Assembly: GCA_051883415.1 (NCBI GenBank)
Contig: JBJETR010000072.1
Span: forward strand, 62,001 to 126,000
Direction: 5' to 3'
Length of the DNA stretch: 64,000 bases
From: HGM11368 sp051883415
GTDB taxonomy: Bacteria > Bacillota > Clostridia > Christensenellales > UBA3700
The first letter of the stretch is position 1. Each line of letters starts with the position of its first letter. This document shows positions 26,885 through 35,374 of this stretch, piece after piece. The notes below the pieces were generated by a model, which searched no databases, had not been told where the DNA came from, and was given only the letters and a program-made list of their open reading frames with translations. The position numbers and the translations under genes were made by a program.

Positions 26885-27988
26885 TTACAGCAAAATGCTT
26901 AGCACTACACCGCCTGCTATTGCAGAGGCAATTTGTCCCGACACGTTGCAACCTATCGAGTGCATCAATAGGTGATTTTGCGGATCGGCTTCCAATCCCA
27001 TCTTATGCACGATACGAGCCGACATAGGGAATGCCGATATGCCCGCAGCACCTATCATCGGGTTGATTTTCTTTTTGCTAAACAAGTTCATAATCTTAGC
27101 GAGCATGACGCCTGCAACGGTATCGAATACGAATGCGCAAAGTCCAAGTCCCATAATCATCAAGGTCTGCACTCTGAGGAAGTACTCCGCCTTCATCTGC
27201 GAGGCTATCGTCAAGCCGAGTAGCAGAGTGATGAGGTTGGCGAGTACCTTTTGAGCCGTCTCGGATAAGTTGTCGAGCACTCCGCACTCTCTGATGAGGT
27301 TACCGAACATAAGACAGCCGACAAGCGATATGGACATCGGAGCAATTATGCCTGCTATAATCGTCACCACGATAGGGAAAAGAATTTTGGTGAGTTTACT
27401 TACCTTCTTTGGATTGTATTCCATACGGATTTTGCGTTCTTTCTCCGTAGTGACAAGTTTGATGACGGTAGGTTGAATGATAGGCACGAGTGCCATGTAC
27501 GAGTAGGCAACTACCGTAATTGCACCGAGATAATTGCTTCCCAAAGCGTTGGCAACGAATATCGAAGTAGGTCCGTCGGCTGCGCCTATGATACCTATCG
27601 AAGCGGCGTCGGCAATGTTAAATCCTAGTAACGTCGCAAGCACTATCGTGGCAAATATACCGAACTGTGCCCCGGCACCGAATATGAATAGCTTGGGATT
27701 GGAAAGCAAAGGTCCAAAGTCTATCATCGCGCCTATACCGATAAAGAGCAAGAGCGGGAATGCCTCCGCACCGTCTATACCAATGTTGAACAGCCAACCT
27801 ATAATGCCGTTGCTATCTGCCAAAGTCGATAGAGGAAGATTGACCATTATTGCACCGAATCCCATTGGCAACAACAAGGCAGGCTCCATCTCTTTGACTA
27901 TGGCGAGCACAATAAGCACCAAGCCGATAATTATCATTACCACTTGTTGCCACGTTATTGCCGAGATACCCTCAATCAAAAAGTCCAT
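26885..27988 (-). CDS. oadB: Na+-pump decarboxylase beta subunit
   Basis: It is the membrane subunit that couples decarboxylation of a carboxybiotin intermediate to Na+ export. The 367-aa protein has about nine membrane segments and OadB motifs: LPMGFGAIMVNLP near 40, IGIGAMIDFGPLL near 85, GAADGPTSIFVA near 137 and GAAGISAFPMSARIV near 318. The start at 27988 is chosen for its AAGGAG site and family N terminus. It is preceded by a 150-base structured leader with an intrinsic terminator, so its expression is probably controlled by attenuation. Subunit alpha must be elsewhere. Confidence 0.95.
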   Translation of the reverse strand: MDFLIEGISAITWQQVVMIIIGLVLIVLAIVKEMEPALLLPMGFGAIMVNLPLSTLADSNGIIGWLFNIGIDGAEAFPLLLFIGIGAMIDFGPLLSNPKLFIFGAGAQFGIFATIVLATLLGFNIADAASIGIIGAADGPTSIFVANALGSNYLGAITVVAYSYMALVPIIQPTVIKLVTTEKERKIRMEYNPKKVSKLTKILFPIVVTIIAGIIAPMSISLVGCLMFGNLIRECGVLDNLSETAQKVLANLITLLLGLTIASQMKAEYFLRVQTLMIMGLGLCAFVFDTVAGVMLAKIMNLFSKKKINPMIGAAGISAFPMSARIVHKMGLEADPQNHLLMHSIGCNVSGQIASAIAGGVVLSILL

Positions 27989-28141
27989 GTAATTTCTCCT
28001 TATATTATAAATAAAAAAGACCATACTTTGCCACTGCAAAATATAGTCTTGCTAATTGTGATTGAACCAGAAAGATTACTTCCAGGTTGTTGGCTCAACC
28101 GCATATTTCTATGCCAGCTACTCCCTATACAATTAAGTTGT
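27989..28141 (-). promoter_or_regulatory. structured 5' leader of oadB, candidate riboswitch
   Basis: Reading on the minus strand from the predicted start near 28141, the leader has a GGGAGTAGC block, a branched region with TGGC/GCCA and GCAT/ATGC pairings, an ACC-GGAAG/CTTT-GGT hairpin, then a perfect intrinsic terminator (28013-28050) and the SD. The link to a Na+ pump makes a Na+-sensing riboswitch (DUF1646/Na+-I type) the first candidate. The GGGAGTAG block also recalls yybP-ykoY. The class assignment is uncertain. Confidence 0.55.
28013..28050 (-). terminator. leader terminator upstream of oadB
   Basis: A 15-pair stem (arms AAGACTATATTTTGC and GCAAAGTATGGTCTT, with two wobble pairs), a four-base loop and six U, located before the coding region: a transcription attenuator. 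Confidence 0.85.
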
Positions 28142-28147
28142 ACCTTA

Positions 28148-28176
28148 ATAATAGCAATATTATTAGGCAAAGTCAA
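28148..28176 (-). promoter_or_regulatory. promoter of oadB-oadG
   Basis: TTGACT (28171-28176) and TATTAT (28148-28153), 17 bases apart. It is divergent from the promoter of the DUF3006-like gene. Confidence 0.75.
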
Positions 28177-28210
28177 TAATAAATGGCAAAATTGTTAGCC
28201 TCTCGCTTGC

Positions 28211-28239
28211 TTGACCTAGCGATAGGCTTACTATATAAT
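28211..28239 (+). promoter_or_regulatory. promoter of the DUF3006-like gene
   Basis: TTGACC (28211-28216) and a perfect TATAAT (28234-28239) with 17 bases between. The expected transcript start falls on or next to the ATG at 28246. Confidence 0.7.
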
Positions 28240-28245
28240 AATTGT

Positions 28246-28416
28246 ATGGAAAATAAAGAAATATATGTTGTCAAAGAAATTTGCGGTGACTATGCAGTGC
28301 TCCGAGCCGAAAACGGCGACCTGCTCGATATCAGCGTATTTTTGCTCCCCTACGACCTGATGATAGGGGACAAACTCGAATGCGTAAATATGCTAGAATA
28401 TCGCAAAATACAATAA
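28246..28416 (+). CDS. DUF3006-like small protein
   Basis: This 56-aa protein resembles DUF3006: a short beta-rich domain with GDYAVLRAENGDLLDI followed by LLPYDLMIGDKLE. The family often sits beside metallo-beta-lactamase genes in Firmicutes; its role is unknown. The start at 28246 gives the family N terminus. No SD is visible, and the promoter places transcription start at the ATG, so the mRNA may be leaderless. It is divergent from oadB. Confidence 0.7.
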   Translation: MENKEIYVVKEICGDYAVLRAENGDLLDISVFLLPYDLMIGDKLECVNMLEYRKIQ

Positions 28417-28431
28417 AAAGTCGATACATGT

Positions 28432-28592
28432 CGTCAATTTGACGAGAGAATGAATTGCTCCTTCGAAGCATGAATTGCAACAAGTTGCATGAATTGCCTA
28501 ACGGCATGAATTGCACCAACGGTGCATTATGGAGCAATTCAATTCATGGAGCGAAGCGAAGTATATATCGCATTGCGTAGCGATATATCGCC
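28432..28592. repeat. array of short hairpin units
   Basis: Four units starting ATGAATTGC at 28450, 28470, 28489 and 28506 (17-20 bases each) each carry a small inverted repeat (GCTcc..AAGC type, GCAAC/GTTGC, GCC/GGC, GCACC/GGTGC). GGAGCAATTCAATTCAT (about 28531-28547) then pairs with the first unit, enclosing the others. A palindrome CGTCAATTTGACG (28432-28444) precedes, and a TATCGC...GCGATA hairpin (28565-28589) follows. There is no coding potential. Confidence 0.7.
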
Positions 28593-28604
28593 TTAAAAAT
28601 AGTA

Positions 28605-28632
28605 CGGGCAGATACCTAATAGTATCTGCCCG
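28605..28632. terminator. terminator hairpin after fucO
   Basis: Perfect 11-base repeat CGGGCAGATAC / GTATCTGCCCG with a six-base loop. The minus-strand tail is TACTATTTTT and the plus tail CCTTTG. It probably ends the fucO transcript. The stretch 28633-28721 holds a further small hairpin and no gene. Confidence 0.65.
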
Positions 28633-28721
28633 CCTTTGTAATTATTGCTAAACCTTGATAGTTAATATACTCTGGCTATCGCAGTACGTCTGATTACGCC
28701 TTGGCGTATCCTATTGGATAA

Positions 28722-29870
28722 TTATAGCAAACTCTTGTAGAGTGCAATGATGTCTTCCTTGGTCGGATCTTTAGGATTGCCAGGTCTGCAAGCGTCGTCC
28801 ATAGCCGATTGTGCAAGGAAGTCGATGTCCTCTTCTTTGACGATTGCTTTGAGGTCTTGAGGTATGCCAACGTCGATGGAGAGTTGTCTAACTGCGTCTA
28901 CAGCTGCCTTACGATATTCTTCTTGAGTCATGTCGTCTACGCCCTCAACGCCCATAGCACGTGCGATTTCTCTATACTTCTCGCCCGTAGCCTCGGCATT
29001 GTAAGCCATAACGGTTGGCAACAAAATTGCATTGCCAACGCCGTGTGGAGTGTCGTAAACCGCACCCAATGCGTGAGCCATAGAGTGGACGATACCGAGT
29101 CCTACGTTGCTAAAGCCCATACCTGCAACGTATTGACCGAGAGCCATACCCTCTCTGCCTTCCTTGGTGCCTGCTACTGCGCCACGTAGAGAACGAGAGA
29201 TGATTTCGATAGCTTTGAGGTGGAACATATCCGTCATTTCCCAAGCACCCTTGGTGGTGTAACCCTCGATTGCATGAGTCAAGGCATCCATACCCGTAGC
29301 AGCCGTCAAGCCCTTAGGCATGGTGGACATAAGCTCGGAGTCGATGATTGCAACGACAGGGATATCGTGTACGTCTACGCATACGAATTTGCGTTGTTTT
29401 TGTCTGTCGGTGATTACGTAGTTGATAGTAACTTCTGCAGCGGTACCTGCCGTGGTAGGAACCGCAATGATAGGCACGCTTGGATTTTTGGTAGGTGCTA
29501 CGCCTTCCAAACTTCTAACGTCGCCAAACTCCGGATTGGCTACGATGATACCTATAGCCTTGGCAGTGTCGATAGACGAGCCGCCTCCTACCGCAAGTAG
29601 GTAGTCCGCACCGCTCTCTTTGAACGCCTTGACACCGTCTAGTACGTTCTCGATTGGTGGGTTAGGAACAATATCTGTATGTACCGTATAAGCAAGTCCT
29701 GCCTTGTCCAAAACTTCGGTTACTTTGGAAGTAACGCCCACGTTGAAGGTCGCTTTGTCGGAGCAAACGAAAGCCTTAGTAAAGCCCTTGCTCTTGACTA
29801 TGGACGCAAGTTCTGCTCTTGAGCCTGCGCCGTGGTATGATTGTTCGTTGAGAACTATTCTATTTGCCAT
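28722..29870 (-). CDS. fucO: lactaldehyde reductase
   Basis: It reduces L-lactaldehyde, the product of fuculose- or rhamnulose-phosphate aldolase, to 1,2-propanediol with NADH. The 382-aa protein belongs to the iron-dependent alcohol dehydrogenases and agrees with E. coli FucO over long stretches. Visible motifs are GGGSSIDTAKAIG near 97, NYVITD near 150, the Fe ligands in GMDALTHAIEGY near 194 and 198, and VHSMAHALGAVYDTPHG near 261 and 275. It has a good SD (GGAGG). It is downstream of GH35 on the same strand and away from the fucose isomerase operon at 47-52 kb, but the pathway matches. Confidence 0.93.
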   Translation of the reverse strand: MANRIVLNEQSYHGAGSRAELASIVKSKGFTKAFVCSDKATFNVGVTSKVTEVLDKAGLAYTVHTDIVPNPPIENVLDGVKAFKESGADYLLAVGGGSSIDTAKAIGIIVANPEFGDVRSLEGVAPTKNPSVPIIAVPTTAGTAAEVTINYVITDRQKQRKFVCVDVHDIPVVAIIDSELMSTMPKGLTAATGMDALTHAIEGYTTKGAWEMTDMFHLKAIEIISRSLRGAVAGTKEGREGMALGQYVAGMGFSNVGLGIVHSMAHALGAVYDTPHGVGNAILLPTVMAYNAEATGEKYREIARAMGVEGVDDMTQEEYRKAAVDAVRQLSIDVGIPQDLKAIVKEEDIDFLAQSAMDDACRPGNPKDPTKEDIIALYKSLL

Positions 29871-29969
29871 AATATGCCTCCTATTTGTTTTATCTTAGCC
29901 GAATAATCGGCGAATGCCTATATATCTTGGCAACGCATTGCCAAAGTAGATAACTAACCTACACCATTA

Positions 29970-31715
29970 TCAGATATGATGTTGATCGCTGATAACCACG
30001 CTGTCTGTCTTATTGCCGTCAAGTTCGAGAACGACTATCTCATTGTCCTTTTCTTGTAGCCATACGCCCGGCAAGTACAAAGACCTTTGCGGTCCGATAT
30101 TCCAATATCTGCCGAGATTGTGTCCGTTAACCCAAACGTAGCCCTTACTAAAGCCCTTCATATCGACAAAGCAATCTGCTTTGCTTGTCGTGTCAAAAGT
30201 GGCTTTGAAGAATTTCGGATACTTCTCTGCGCCGAGATTCCAATCCAGCTGGTCAATATTGTCAAGCGGAAGCGTTGTCACTTCGTAATCGAAAATATTA
30301 TGCGGTCCGAGCAAAAGTCCCGATATGCCCTTGCGGTCGTTGATATGGTTGCCGTAATTGACTCTGCCCATTGCCTCGACCAAAACGCCTATCTCTCTCT
30401 CGCCGTCAAATCCCGATACCATAAATGAATTGCGTCTGTGTTTGCGAGGTGCTTTGCCCGTCACGTCGCATATGCCTTTGAGTTGTCCGTCTATATAGAC
30501 GTGCGCTCTGTCGTGCAATCCGTCTATAGACAAAATGCCCATAGTATACTTGCCCTTCATCACGGTCTTGTAATAGATAAGTCCGTAATTTTGGTCGTAA
30601 TACTCCATGTGTTTTGCTGCACCGCTATGGTGCTTGGTGCCGATATTGTCAAAGTTCTCGAACAAGCCCGTACACTCGGTAAGTTTGACCTCTCCGATGC
30701 TTTGAAGTTGAACCTTAGGCGGTAGCTCTTGCATCGGTATGCCCTGTCTTGTGCACAACAATTCTCTCACCGCATGGTAAGCAGGCGTATAATCACCGTA
30801 TTCGTTGAGTAGTGCGCAATAGTCGTAGCTAGTCACGGTAGGTTGGTACGTGCTGAAATGGTTGGCACCCGCATTGAAGCCAAAATTGGTACCGCCATGG
30901 AACATATAAAAGTTGAAAGAAGCGTCAATATCGAAGAAAGTGCCTAATTCTTTGATGATAGACTTGTGACTACGGGTATGATGTTTCTCTCCCCAATGGT
31001 CAAACCAACCGCACCAAAATTCCATACACATCTTAGGTCCGTTGCCGGGATATCTGTCAAGTGCTTTCATTCTTCCGCTGACGTTGCTACCGAAGTTGAG
31101 AGTCTTGAACGTACCTTCCAACGTGCCCGAAGAGAGCATATTGCACCAATCGCCGTCGGAAGTAAAGGTCAACACCTCTACGCCCAGCTCTTGCATCATA
31201 TCTCGCATATAGGCGAGGTAGCGCTTGTCGTTGCCGAAACTGCCATACTCATTCTCAATCTGCATAGCGATGATATTGCCGCCTTTGGTGCATTGCAAAG
31301 GCACGAGAATGCTCATAAGCTTGGTATAGAAATCCTTGACATGGGCAAGGTACTCGGGACAGAAGCATCTCAAATCGATATTTTTGTCCTTGAAGAGCCA
31401 AGCAGGAAAACCGCCTGCCTCCCACTCGGCACATATATATGGTCCCGGTCTGACAATGACGTTGAGACCGAGCTTGCCTGCTATGGCTATGTACTCGGCT
31501 ATATCGAGGTCACCTTCAAAGCAAAATTCTCCCTTCTTAGGTTCGTGCAAATTCCAACACACGTAGGTCTCTACCGTGTTGAAACCCGCAAGTTTTAGCT
31601 TGGTAAGTCTATCTTCCCAATACTCATGCGGAATGCGGAAGTAGTGCATTGCTCCCGAATAAACGTTGTACTTTTTGCCGTCAAGCAAAAAATCGTTGCC
31701 TTGTATCTCGAACAT
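29970..31715 (-). CDS. GH35 beta-galactosidase
   Basis: It hydrolyses terminal beta-linked galactose. This 581-aa GH35 protein has the family start (SGAMHYFRIP near 20), the NTVETYVCWNLHEP segment near 45, the acid/base Glu in QIENEYGSFG near 153, and the nucleophile Glu in MEFWCGWFDHWG near 231. C-terminal beta-sandwich domains include GYVWVNGHNLGRYW near 530. There is no signal peptide, so it is cytoplasmic and acts on imported oligosaccharides, possibly beta-1,3-Gal of host glycans. It has its own promoter, with fucO 99 bases downstream. Confidence 0.95.
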   Translation of the reverse strand: MFEIQGNDFLLDGKKYNVYSGAMHYFRIPHEYWEDRLTKLKLAGFNTVETYVCWNLHEPKKGEFCFEGDLDIAEYIAIAGKLGLNVIVRPGPYICAEWEAGGFPAWLFKDKNIDLRCFCPEYLAHVKDFYTKLMSILVPLQCTKGGNIIAMQIENEYGSFGNDKRYLAYMRDMMQELGVEVLTFTSDGDWCNMLSSGTLEGTFKTLNFGSNVSGRMKALDRYPGNGPKMCMEFWCGWFDHWGEKHHTRSHKSIIKELGTFFDIDASFNFYMFHGGTNFGFNAGANHFSTYQPTVTSYDYCALLNEYGDYTPAYHAVRELLCTRQGIPMQELPPKVQLQSIGEVKLTECTGLFENFDNIGTKHHSGAAKHMEYYDQNYGLIYYKTVMKGKYTMGILSIDGLHDRAHVYIDGQLKGICDVTGKAPRKHRRNSFMVSGFDGEREIGVLVEAMGRVNYGNHINDRKGISGLLLGPHNIFDYEVTTLPLDNIDQLDWNLGAEKYPKFFKATFDTTSKADCFVDMKGFSKGYVWVNGHNLGRYWNIGPQRSLYLPGVWLQEKDNEIVVLELDGNKTDSVVISDQHHI

Positions 31716-31743
31716 AATCTCTCCCTATATATTTATTATAATT

Positions 31744-31772
31744 ATTATAGCATTATGTAAGTCAAATTTCAA
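31744..31772 (-). promoter_or_regulatory. promoter of the GH35 gene
   Basis: TTGAAA (31767-31772) and TATAAT (31744-31749) separated by 17 bases; an SD (GGGAGAG) follows before the ATG. Confidence 0.6.
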
Positions 31773-31785
31773 TACCCATTTTTAC

Positions 31786-31815
31786 AAAAAATCGCCCACC
31801 GTCAGGTGAGCGATT
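31786..31815 (-). terminator. terminator of the beta-helix lipoprotein
   Basis: Stem AATCGC-CACC / GGTG-GCGATT with one internal mismatch, loop of four, U6 on the minus strand. Confidence 0.8.
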
Positions 31816-31836
31816 GGTTGATATAGTTAGTTAGGC

Positions 31837-33231
31837 TTATTGTCTGCCGTATCTGAGTTCCGTCATAAGATATTTGTTATCACTCATATTAGCGTCAGGT
31901 TGAACTCCGACTTTATTACCATCGGTGCCGTAGCCAACTACTTTACAAGTGTTACAGAACATTTTTGCCGCAGGAGGAAGCGGGAATTCTCTAATTTCAA
32001 AGCCAATGGCTTCAAGTCCGTGGAACTGTGCCTTATTCTCTTTAAGACCGCTAGTCGCAAGGATAATCATACCCGTCTGAACCCACTTTTGGTCGTTGTA
32101 CTTGTAGAAGAAGCTATCGTATTTTGACTTGTCCATCTCCTTCGCTACAAGATCGTTGACTAAGCCTGCCGTAGATTCGGTGTTAGGCATAAGTTTAGCA
32201 TTCTTAGAATCCTTCCAATTGTATATATCGAGGAAGCCTTCTACAGTGAGGTCGACATAATTCTCTTGAGAATTACCTGCATCTGTCCAGCCCCACAATA
32301 CGATACCTGCCGTCATAGAGTTGGCGATAACGTTGTTTCTCATAACAATCTTGGTACCCTTCTCATTGTTGGTCTCGATAGATATAGTGGAGTCGGAAGC
32401 GTTCTGAACTATACAGCCTTGCATAGTAACGTCACAGTTGTTGAGGTAAATATTCTTGTGGCTGTTCTCCACAATCAAGTTCTTCATAGTAACCTTTGGT
32501 CTAAAAGTATCTCCGTCTCCGTCAACGCAGATGAGCATACCGTATCTCTCAAGGCTGGTAAGGTCGAGAGTCTCGTCCTCTTCGAGCACTCTACCGGTAA
32601 TCTTGAAATCTTGAAGCACTATATCGTTGGCTCTGCTGCAATCAAGCACGCTGGAGCCGGGGAGTCCTTCACCGTATCCTGCTATCTTATATGCGTCAAA
32701 AGCGTATCCGTTGCCGTAAATAGACTTTTGAACGTCGATATATCCGTGCTCAGGCACTGTAATGATAGGATTAGGAATGTCTCTGGCAGGTATCATCTCA
32801 AAGTCGTCGTGTACAATAACAGGTTCTTTGCTGACTACCGCATATATAAATTCCGGATAAGTATAGGCGTTGATACCGTCGACAAAAGTAATCTTCTTGG
32901 TAACCTTATTGTTATCGGCATCGGTAACGTCGAGTTTTGCCGTTCCAACTCCGTTGACGGTGATAACGCTACCCGTCAAAGACGCCGTATTATTGTTCCA
33001 CAATCTGAAGTTGACGTCGTTGCCAAATACTTTGGATAAGTCAAACTTGTTGTCGGTGTTGACACCCGTCGTATACGTCTTGGTGCCAATATAATATTCG
33101 TCGTCCATCCAAACACTAAGGTTTTCGGTATCGATTTCCATTGGTTCACTTTCTTTTGCACAACCGATGAAAGTGAAAGTCAGGAGCGTAAACAATACTA
33201 CGAGTACCGCAATGAAAGCAATTTTCTTCAT
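31837..33231 (-). CDS. beta-helix lipoprotein
   Basis: This 464-aa secreted lipoprotein has signal residues 1-23 and the lipobox FIGC at 21-24. After a short beta-rich domain (about 35-110, perhaps Ig-like), repeated right-handed helix strands appear from about 190 to 300 (VLQDFKITG, VTMKNLIVEN, VTMQGCIVQN, IVMRNNVIAN). It may bind or cleave a polysaccharide, but I see no catalytic motif. It has a GGAGG site and its own terminator. Its neighbour GH35 suggests a glycan role (inference). Confidence 0.75.
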   Translation of the reverse strand: MKKIAFIAVLVVLFTLLTFTFIGCAKESEPMEIDTENLSVWMDDEYYIGTKTYTTGVNTDNKFDLSKVFGNDVNFRLWNNNTASLTGSVITVNGVGTAKLDVTDADNNKVTKKITFVDGINAYTYPEFIYAVVSKEPVIVHDDFEMIPARDIPNPIITVPEHGYIDVQKSIYGNGYAFDAYKIAGYGEGLPGSSVLDCSRANDIVLQDFKITGRVLEEDETLDLTSLERYGMLICVDGDGDTFRPKVTMKNLIVENSHKNIYLNNCDVTMQGCIVQNASDSTISIETNNEKGTKIVMRNNVIANSMTAGIVLWGWTDAGNSQENYVDLTVEGFLDIYNWKDSKNAKLMPNTESTAGLVNDLVAKEMDKSKYDSFFYKYNDQKWVQTGMIILATSGLKENKAQFHGLEAIGFEIREFPLPPAAKMFCNTCKVVGYGTDGNKVGVQPDANMSDNKYLMTELRYGRQ

Positions 33232-33471
33232 AATTCCTCCTCAAAAGCTTATTGATAAGCATTGTAATTCAATTATACAATAATTATTAAAAAAATTCCA
33301 TACCATACGACTTTTTAGTTGTATTTTTTGCGTTAAAATATTGTTAATATATAATCAAAAATTATTGTTGCTTAATCTAATCTTAAATTATGATTATTTT
33401 ATTACAATATACTCAGTTGGGTATTGACAAGATTGACATTACAAGTTAGCATAATCATATAATGAGGGCGT

Positions 33472-34362
33472 ATGAATAACAAAATTATTAGTAACCTGTT
33501 GACGGCTGTCAAAGTAACACTCGGGGCTTTGTTGATGTCGATATCTATACATTCCTTTACCATACCTGCCAAGTTTTTCCCGGGAGGCGTGTCGGGTATT
33601 GCTTCCATGATACAGATTTTGACAGGCTTTGAGGCGAGTTATACCGTTCTGATTATCAACCTACCGTTGATTGCGTTGGCATTCTTTATCAAAAACAAGA
33701 GCTTTGCACTCAAATCGTTGGTGGGAACGGTGCTAATGGCAGGCATGCTAAGGCTATGGTCGTACGTTGGATTTTTTACCTATTATAACCCGTCGCAACC
33801 ATTGCTTTGTGCCATTGCAGGCGGTATTATTTCGGGTGCGGGAATAGGGCTGTTGGTGAGCTGCGACTTTTGCCCCGGAGGGACGGAAATTGCGGGCGTT
33901 TTGTTGCAAAAGAAATACAATTCCGTGTCAATGTCATACATAATACTCACAATCAACTGCGTAGTAGTATCACTCGGTTGTATCTTGTACAAGTTTGCCG
34001 GCAAAATGCAGACTACGGAAATTATCACCATTGCAATATGCTCTTTGGTGCAAATTTTCTTCAACTCTAAGAGTATGGATATCGTGCTCAACGGCGGTAG
34101 ACAGGCAGTCAAGTTTGAGGTAGTGACGGAAAAAACTCAAGAATTGACAGCCTCCATATTGAGCGAGATAGGGCGTAGCGTGACTATTATGAACTCCCAC
34201 GGCGGTTATAGCCAAGCCAACAACAACGTACTCATCTGTGTGGTTTCCCGCTCTCAAATTTCTTCTTTCAAAAGACTGCTCAAAAGAATCGATCCTCACG
34301 CATTTGCCTTTGCAATCAATACTCGTGAGGTATTGGGGCGTGGGTTCAAAAAAGTAAAATGA
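33472..34362 (+). CDS. YitT family membrane protein
   Basis: This 296-aa protein has five or six N-terminal membrane helices (two DUF161 units, SFTIPAKFFPGGVSGIA near 30) and a C-terminal soluble DUF2179 domain (about 215-290, VTIMNSHGGY near 235). YitT proteins are common in Firmicutes; their transport or sensing role is unproven. It has GAGGG before the ATG. A TTGACA box and a TATAAT box lie upstream with a wide 19-base gap. Confidence 0.88.
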   Translation: MNNKIISNLLTAVKVTLGALLMSISIHSFTIPAKFFPGGVSGIASMIQILTGFEASYTVLIINLPLIALAFFIKNKSFALKSLVGTVLMAGMLRLWSYVGFFTYYNPSQPLLCAIAGGIISGAGIGLLVSCDFCPGGTEIAGVLLQKKYNSVSMSYIILTINCVVVSLGCILYKFAGKMQTTEIITIAICSLVQIFFNSKSMDIVLNGGRQAVKFEVVTEKTQELTASILSEIGRSVTIMNSHGGYSQANNNVLICVVSRSQISSFKRLLKRIDPHAFAFAINTREVLGRGFKKVK

Positions 34363-34390
34363 CATATATTGATAGATAATATCCGTTGAA

Positions 34391-34417
34391 AATCCCGCAT
34401 AACGAAAGCGGGGTTTT
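34391..34417 (+). terminator. terminator after yitT gene
   Basis: Stem CCCGC/GCGGG with flanking AA/TT pairs and a T run (GTTTTTG). Confidence 0.7.
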
Positions 34418-34522
34418 TGTTTGGTTTGTCGCATTGGTTGATACTTTTGCACTTAAGCCAACTAAATTGACTCGGGACGTTATTATTATGCCTTGTTGAG
34501 AATAGACTGCAATGAGGGACTT

Positions 34523-35323
34523 ATGGAAATTTGGGAAGCGATATTGTTGGGATTGGTGCAAGGATTTACGGAGTTTTTGCCTATATCGAGCAGTGGACAT
34601 TTGGTACTAGTACAGGACGTACTTGGCATTGCGAGCGACAATATCTTGCTATTCGATACGCTCCTGCATCTATCTACGCTGGTAGCGGTGTGCGTTGCTC
34701 TACGCAAGCAATTACTTGCCATTGTCGAACAGCCCGCCAAGCCTCTATTGCTGCTGGTATTGGCGAGCATCCCCGCAGGCATAGCCGGGCTAGCGCTGAG
34801 CGACAAGATAGAATCGCTGTTTAGTACGAGTAAGTATCTATGGATATTCTTTTTGATTTCGGCAGTTCTTTTGATTGCAAGCGACTTTTTCCCCAACAAG
34901 TCGACTAGGCAAAACGATAGTTGGTCATTCAATTCTATCGGCATCAAACAAGCTTTGGCTATGGGCTTGATGCAAGCGATTGCAATCTTCCCAGGAATAA
35001 GCAGAAGCGGTAGCACTATCGTGGGCGGCATAGCAACTAAGGGACAAAGACGGGACGTGACTGACTTTTCCTTCTTGATGAGCATACCTATAATTTTGGC
35101 TTCTCTACTGCTCCAGGCACTAAAAATATTCAAGGGAGAGTGCTCTCTATCCTTACCGCCTTTGGCTACCGCTCTTGGAATGCTTGCCGCAATCGTCAGC
35201 GGATATTTGTCTATCAAAGTAATGCTAGGTCTGGTGCAAAAATGCAAATTGAGATATTTCGGAATATATCTAATAGCGTTGTCTGTCGTCGTCTTGCTTG
35301 ACAACTTTATTTGCCTTTGGTAA
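34523..35323 (+). CDS. uppP: undecaprenyl-diphosphatase
   Basis: It dephosphorylates undecaprenyl pyrophosphate to recycle the lipid carrier for peptidoglycan; it also gives bacitracin tolerance. The 266-aa BacA-type membrane protein has QGFTEFLPISSSGHL at 13-27 and FPGISRSGSTIVGG near 160, which carry the catalytic residues. The start at 34523 with GAGGG upstream gives the family N terminus MEIWEA. Confidence 0.94.
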   Translation: MEIWEAILLGLVQGFTEFLPISSSGHLVLVQDVLGIASDNILLFDTLLHLSTLVAVCVALRKQLLAIVEQPAKPLLLLVLASIPAGIAGLALSDKIESLFSTSKYLWIFFLISAVLLIASDFFPNKSTRQNDSWSFNSIGIKQALAMGLMQAIAIFPGISRSGSTIVGGIATKGQRRDVTDFSFLMSIPIILASLLLQALKIFKGECSLSLPPLATALGMLAAIVSGYLSIKVMLGLVQKCKLRYFGIYLIALSVVVLLDNFICLW

Positions 35324-35346
35324 GCATCAATAATACTATCGCCACC

Positions 35347-35374
35347 GCCCCTATTCTCCAATCGGAATAGGGGC
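35347..35374. terminator. hairpin between convergent genes
   Basis: Perfect 10-base repeat GCCCCTATTC / GAATAGGGGC with an 8-base loop between uppP and the coiled-coil gene. There is no clear T run, so it is a weak or Rho-aided terminator. Confidence 0.45.

Noticed and set aside
28450..28547. CRISPR-like short repeats
   Set aside because: Units are 17-20 bases, unequal, and the variable parts are self-complementary rather than spacer-like; no cas genes.
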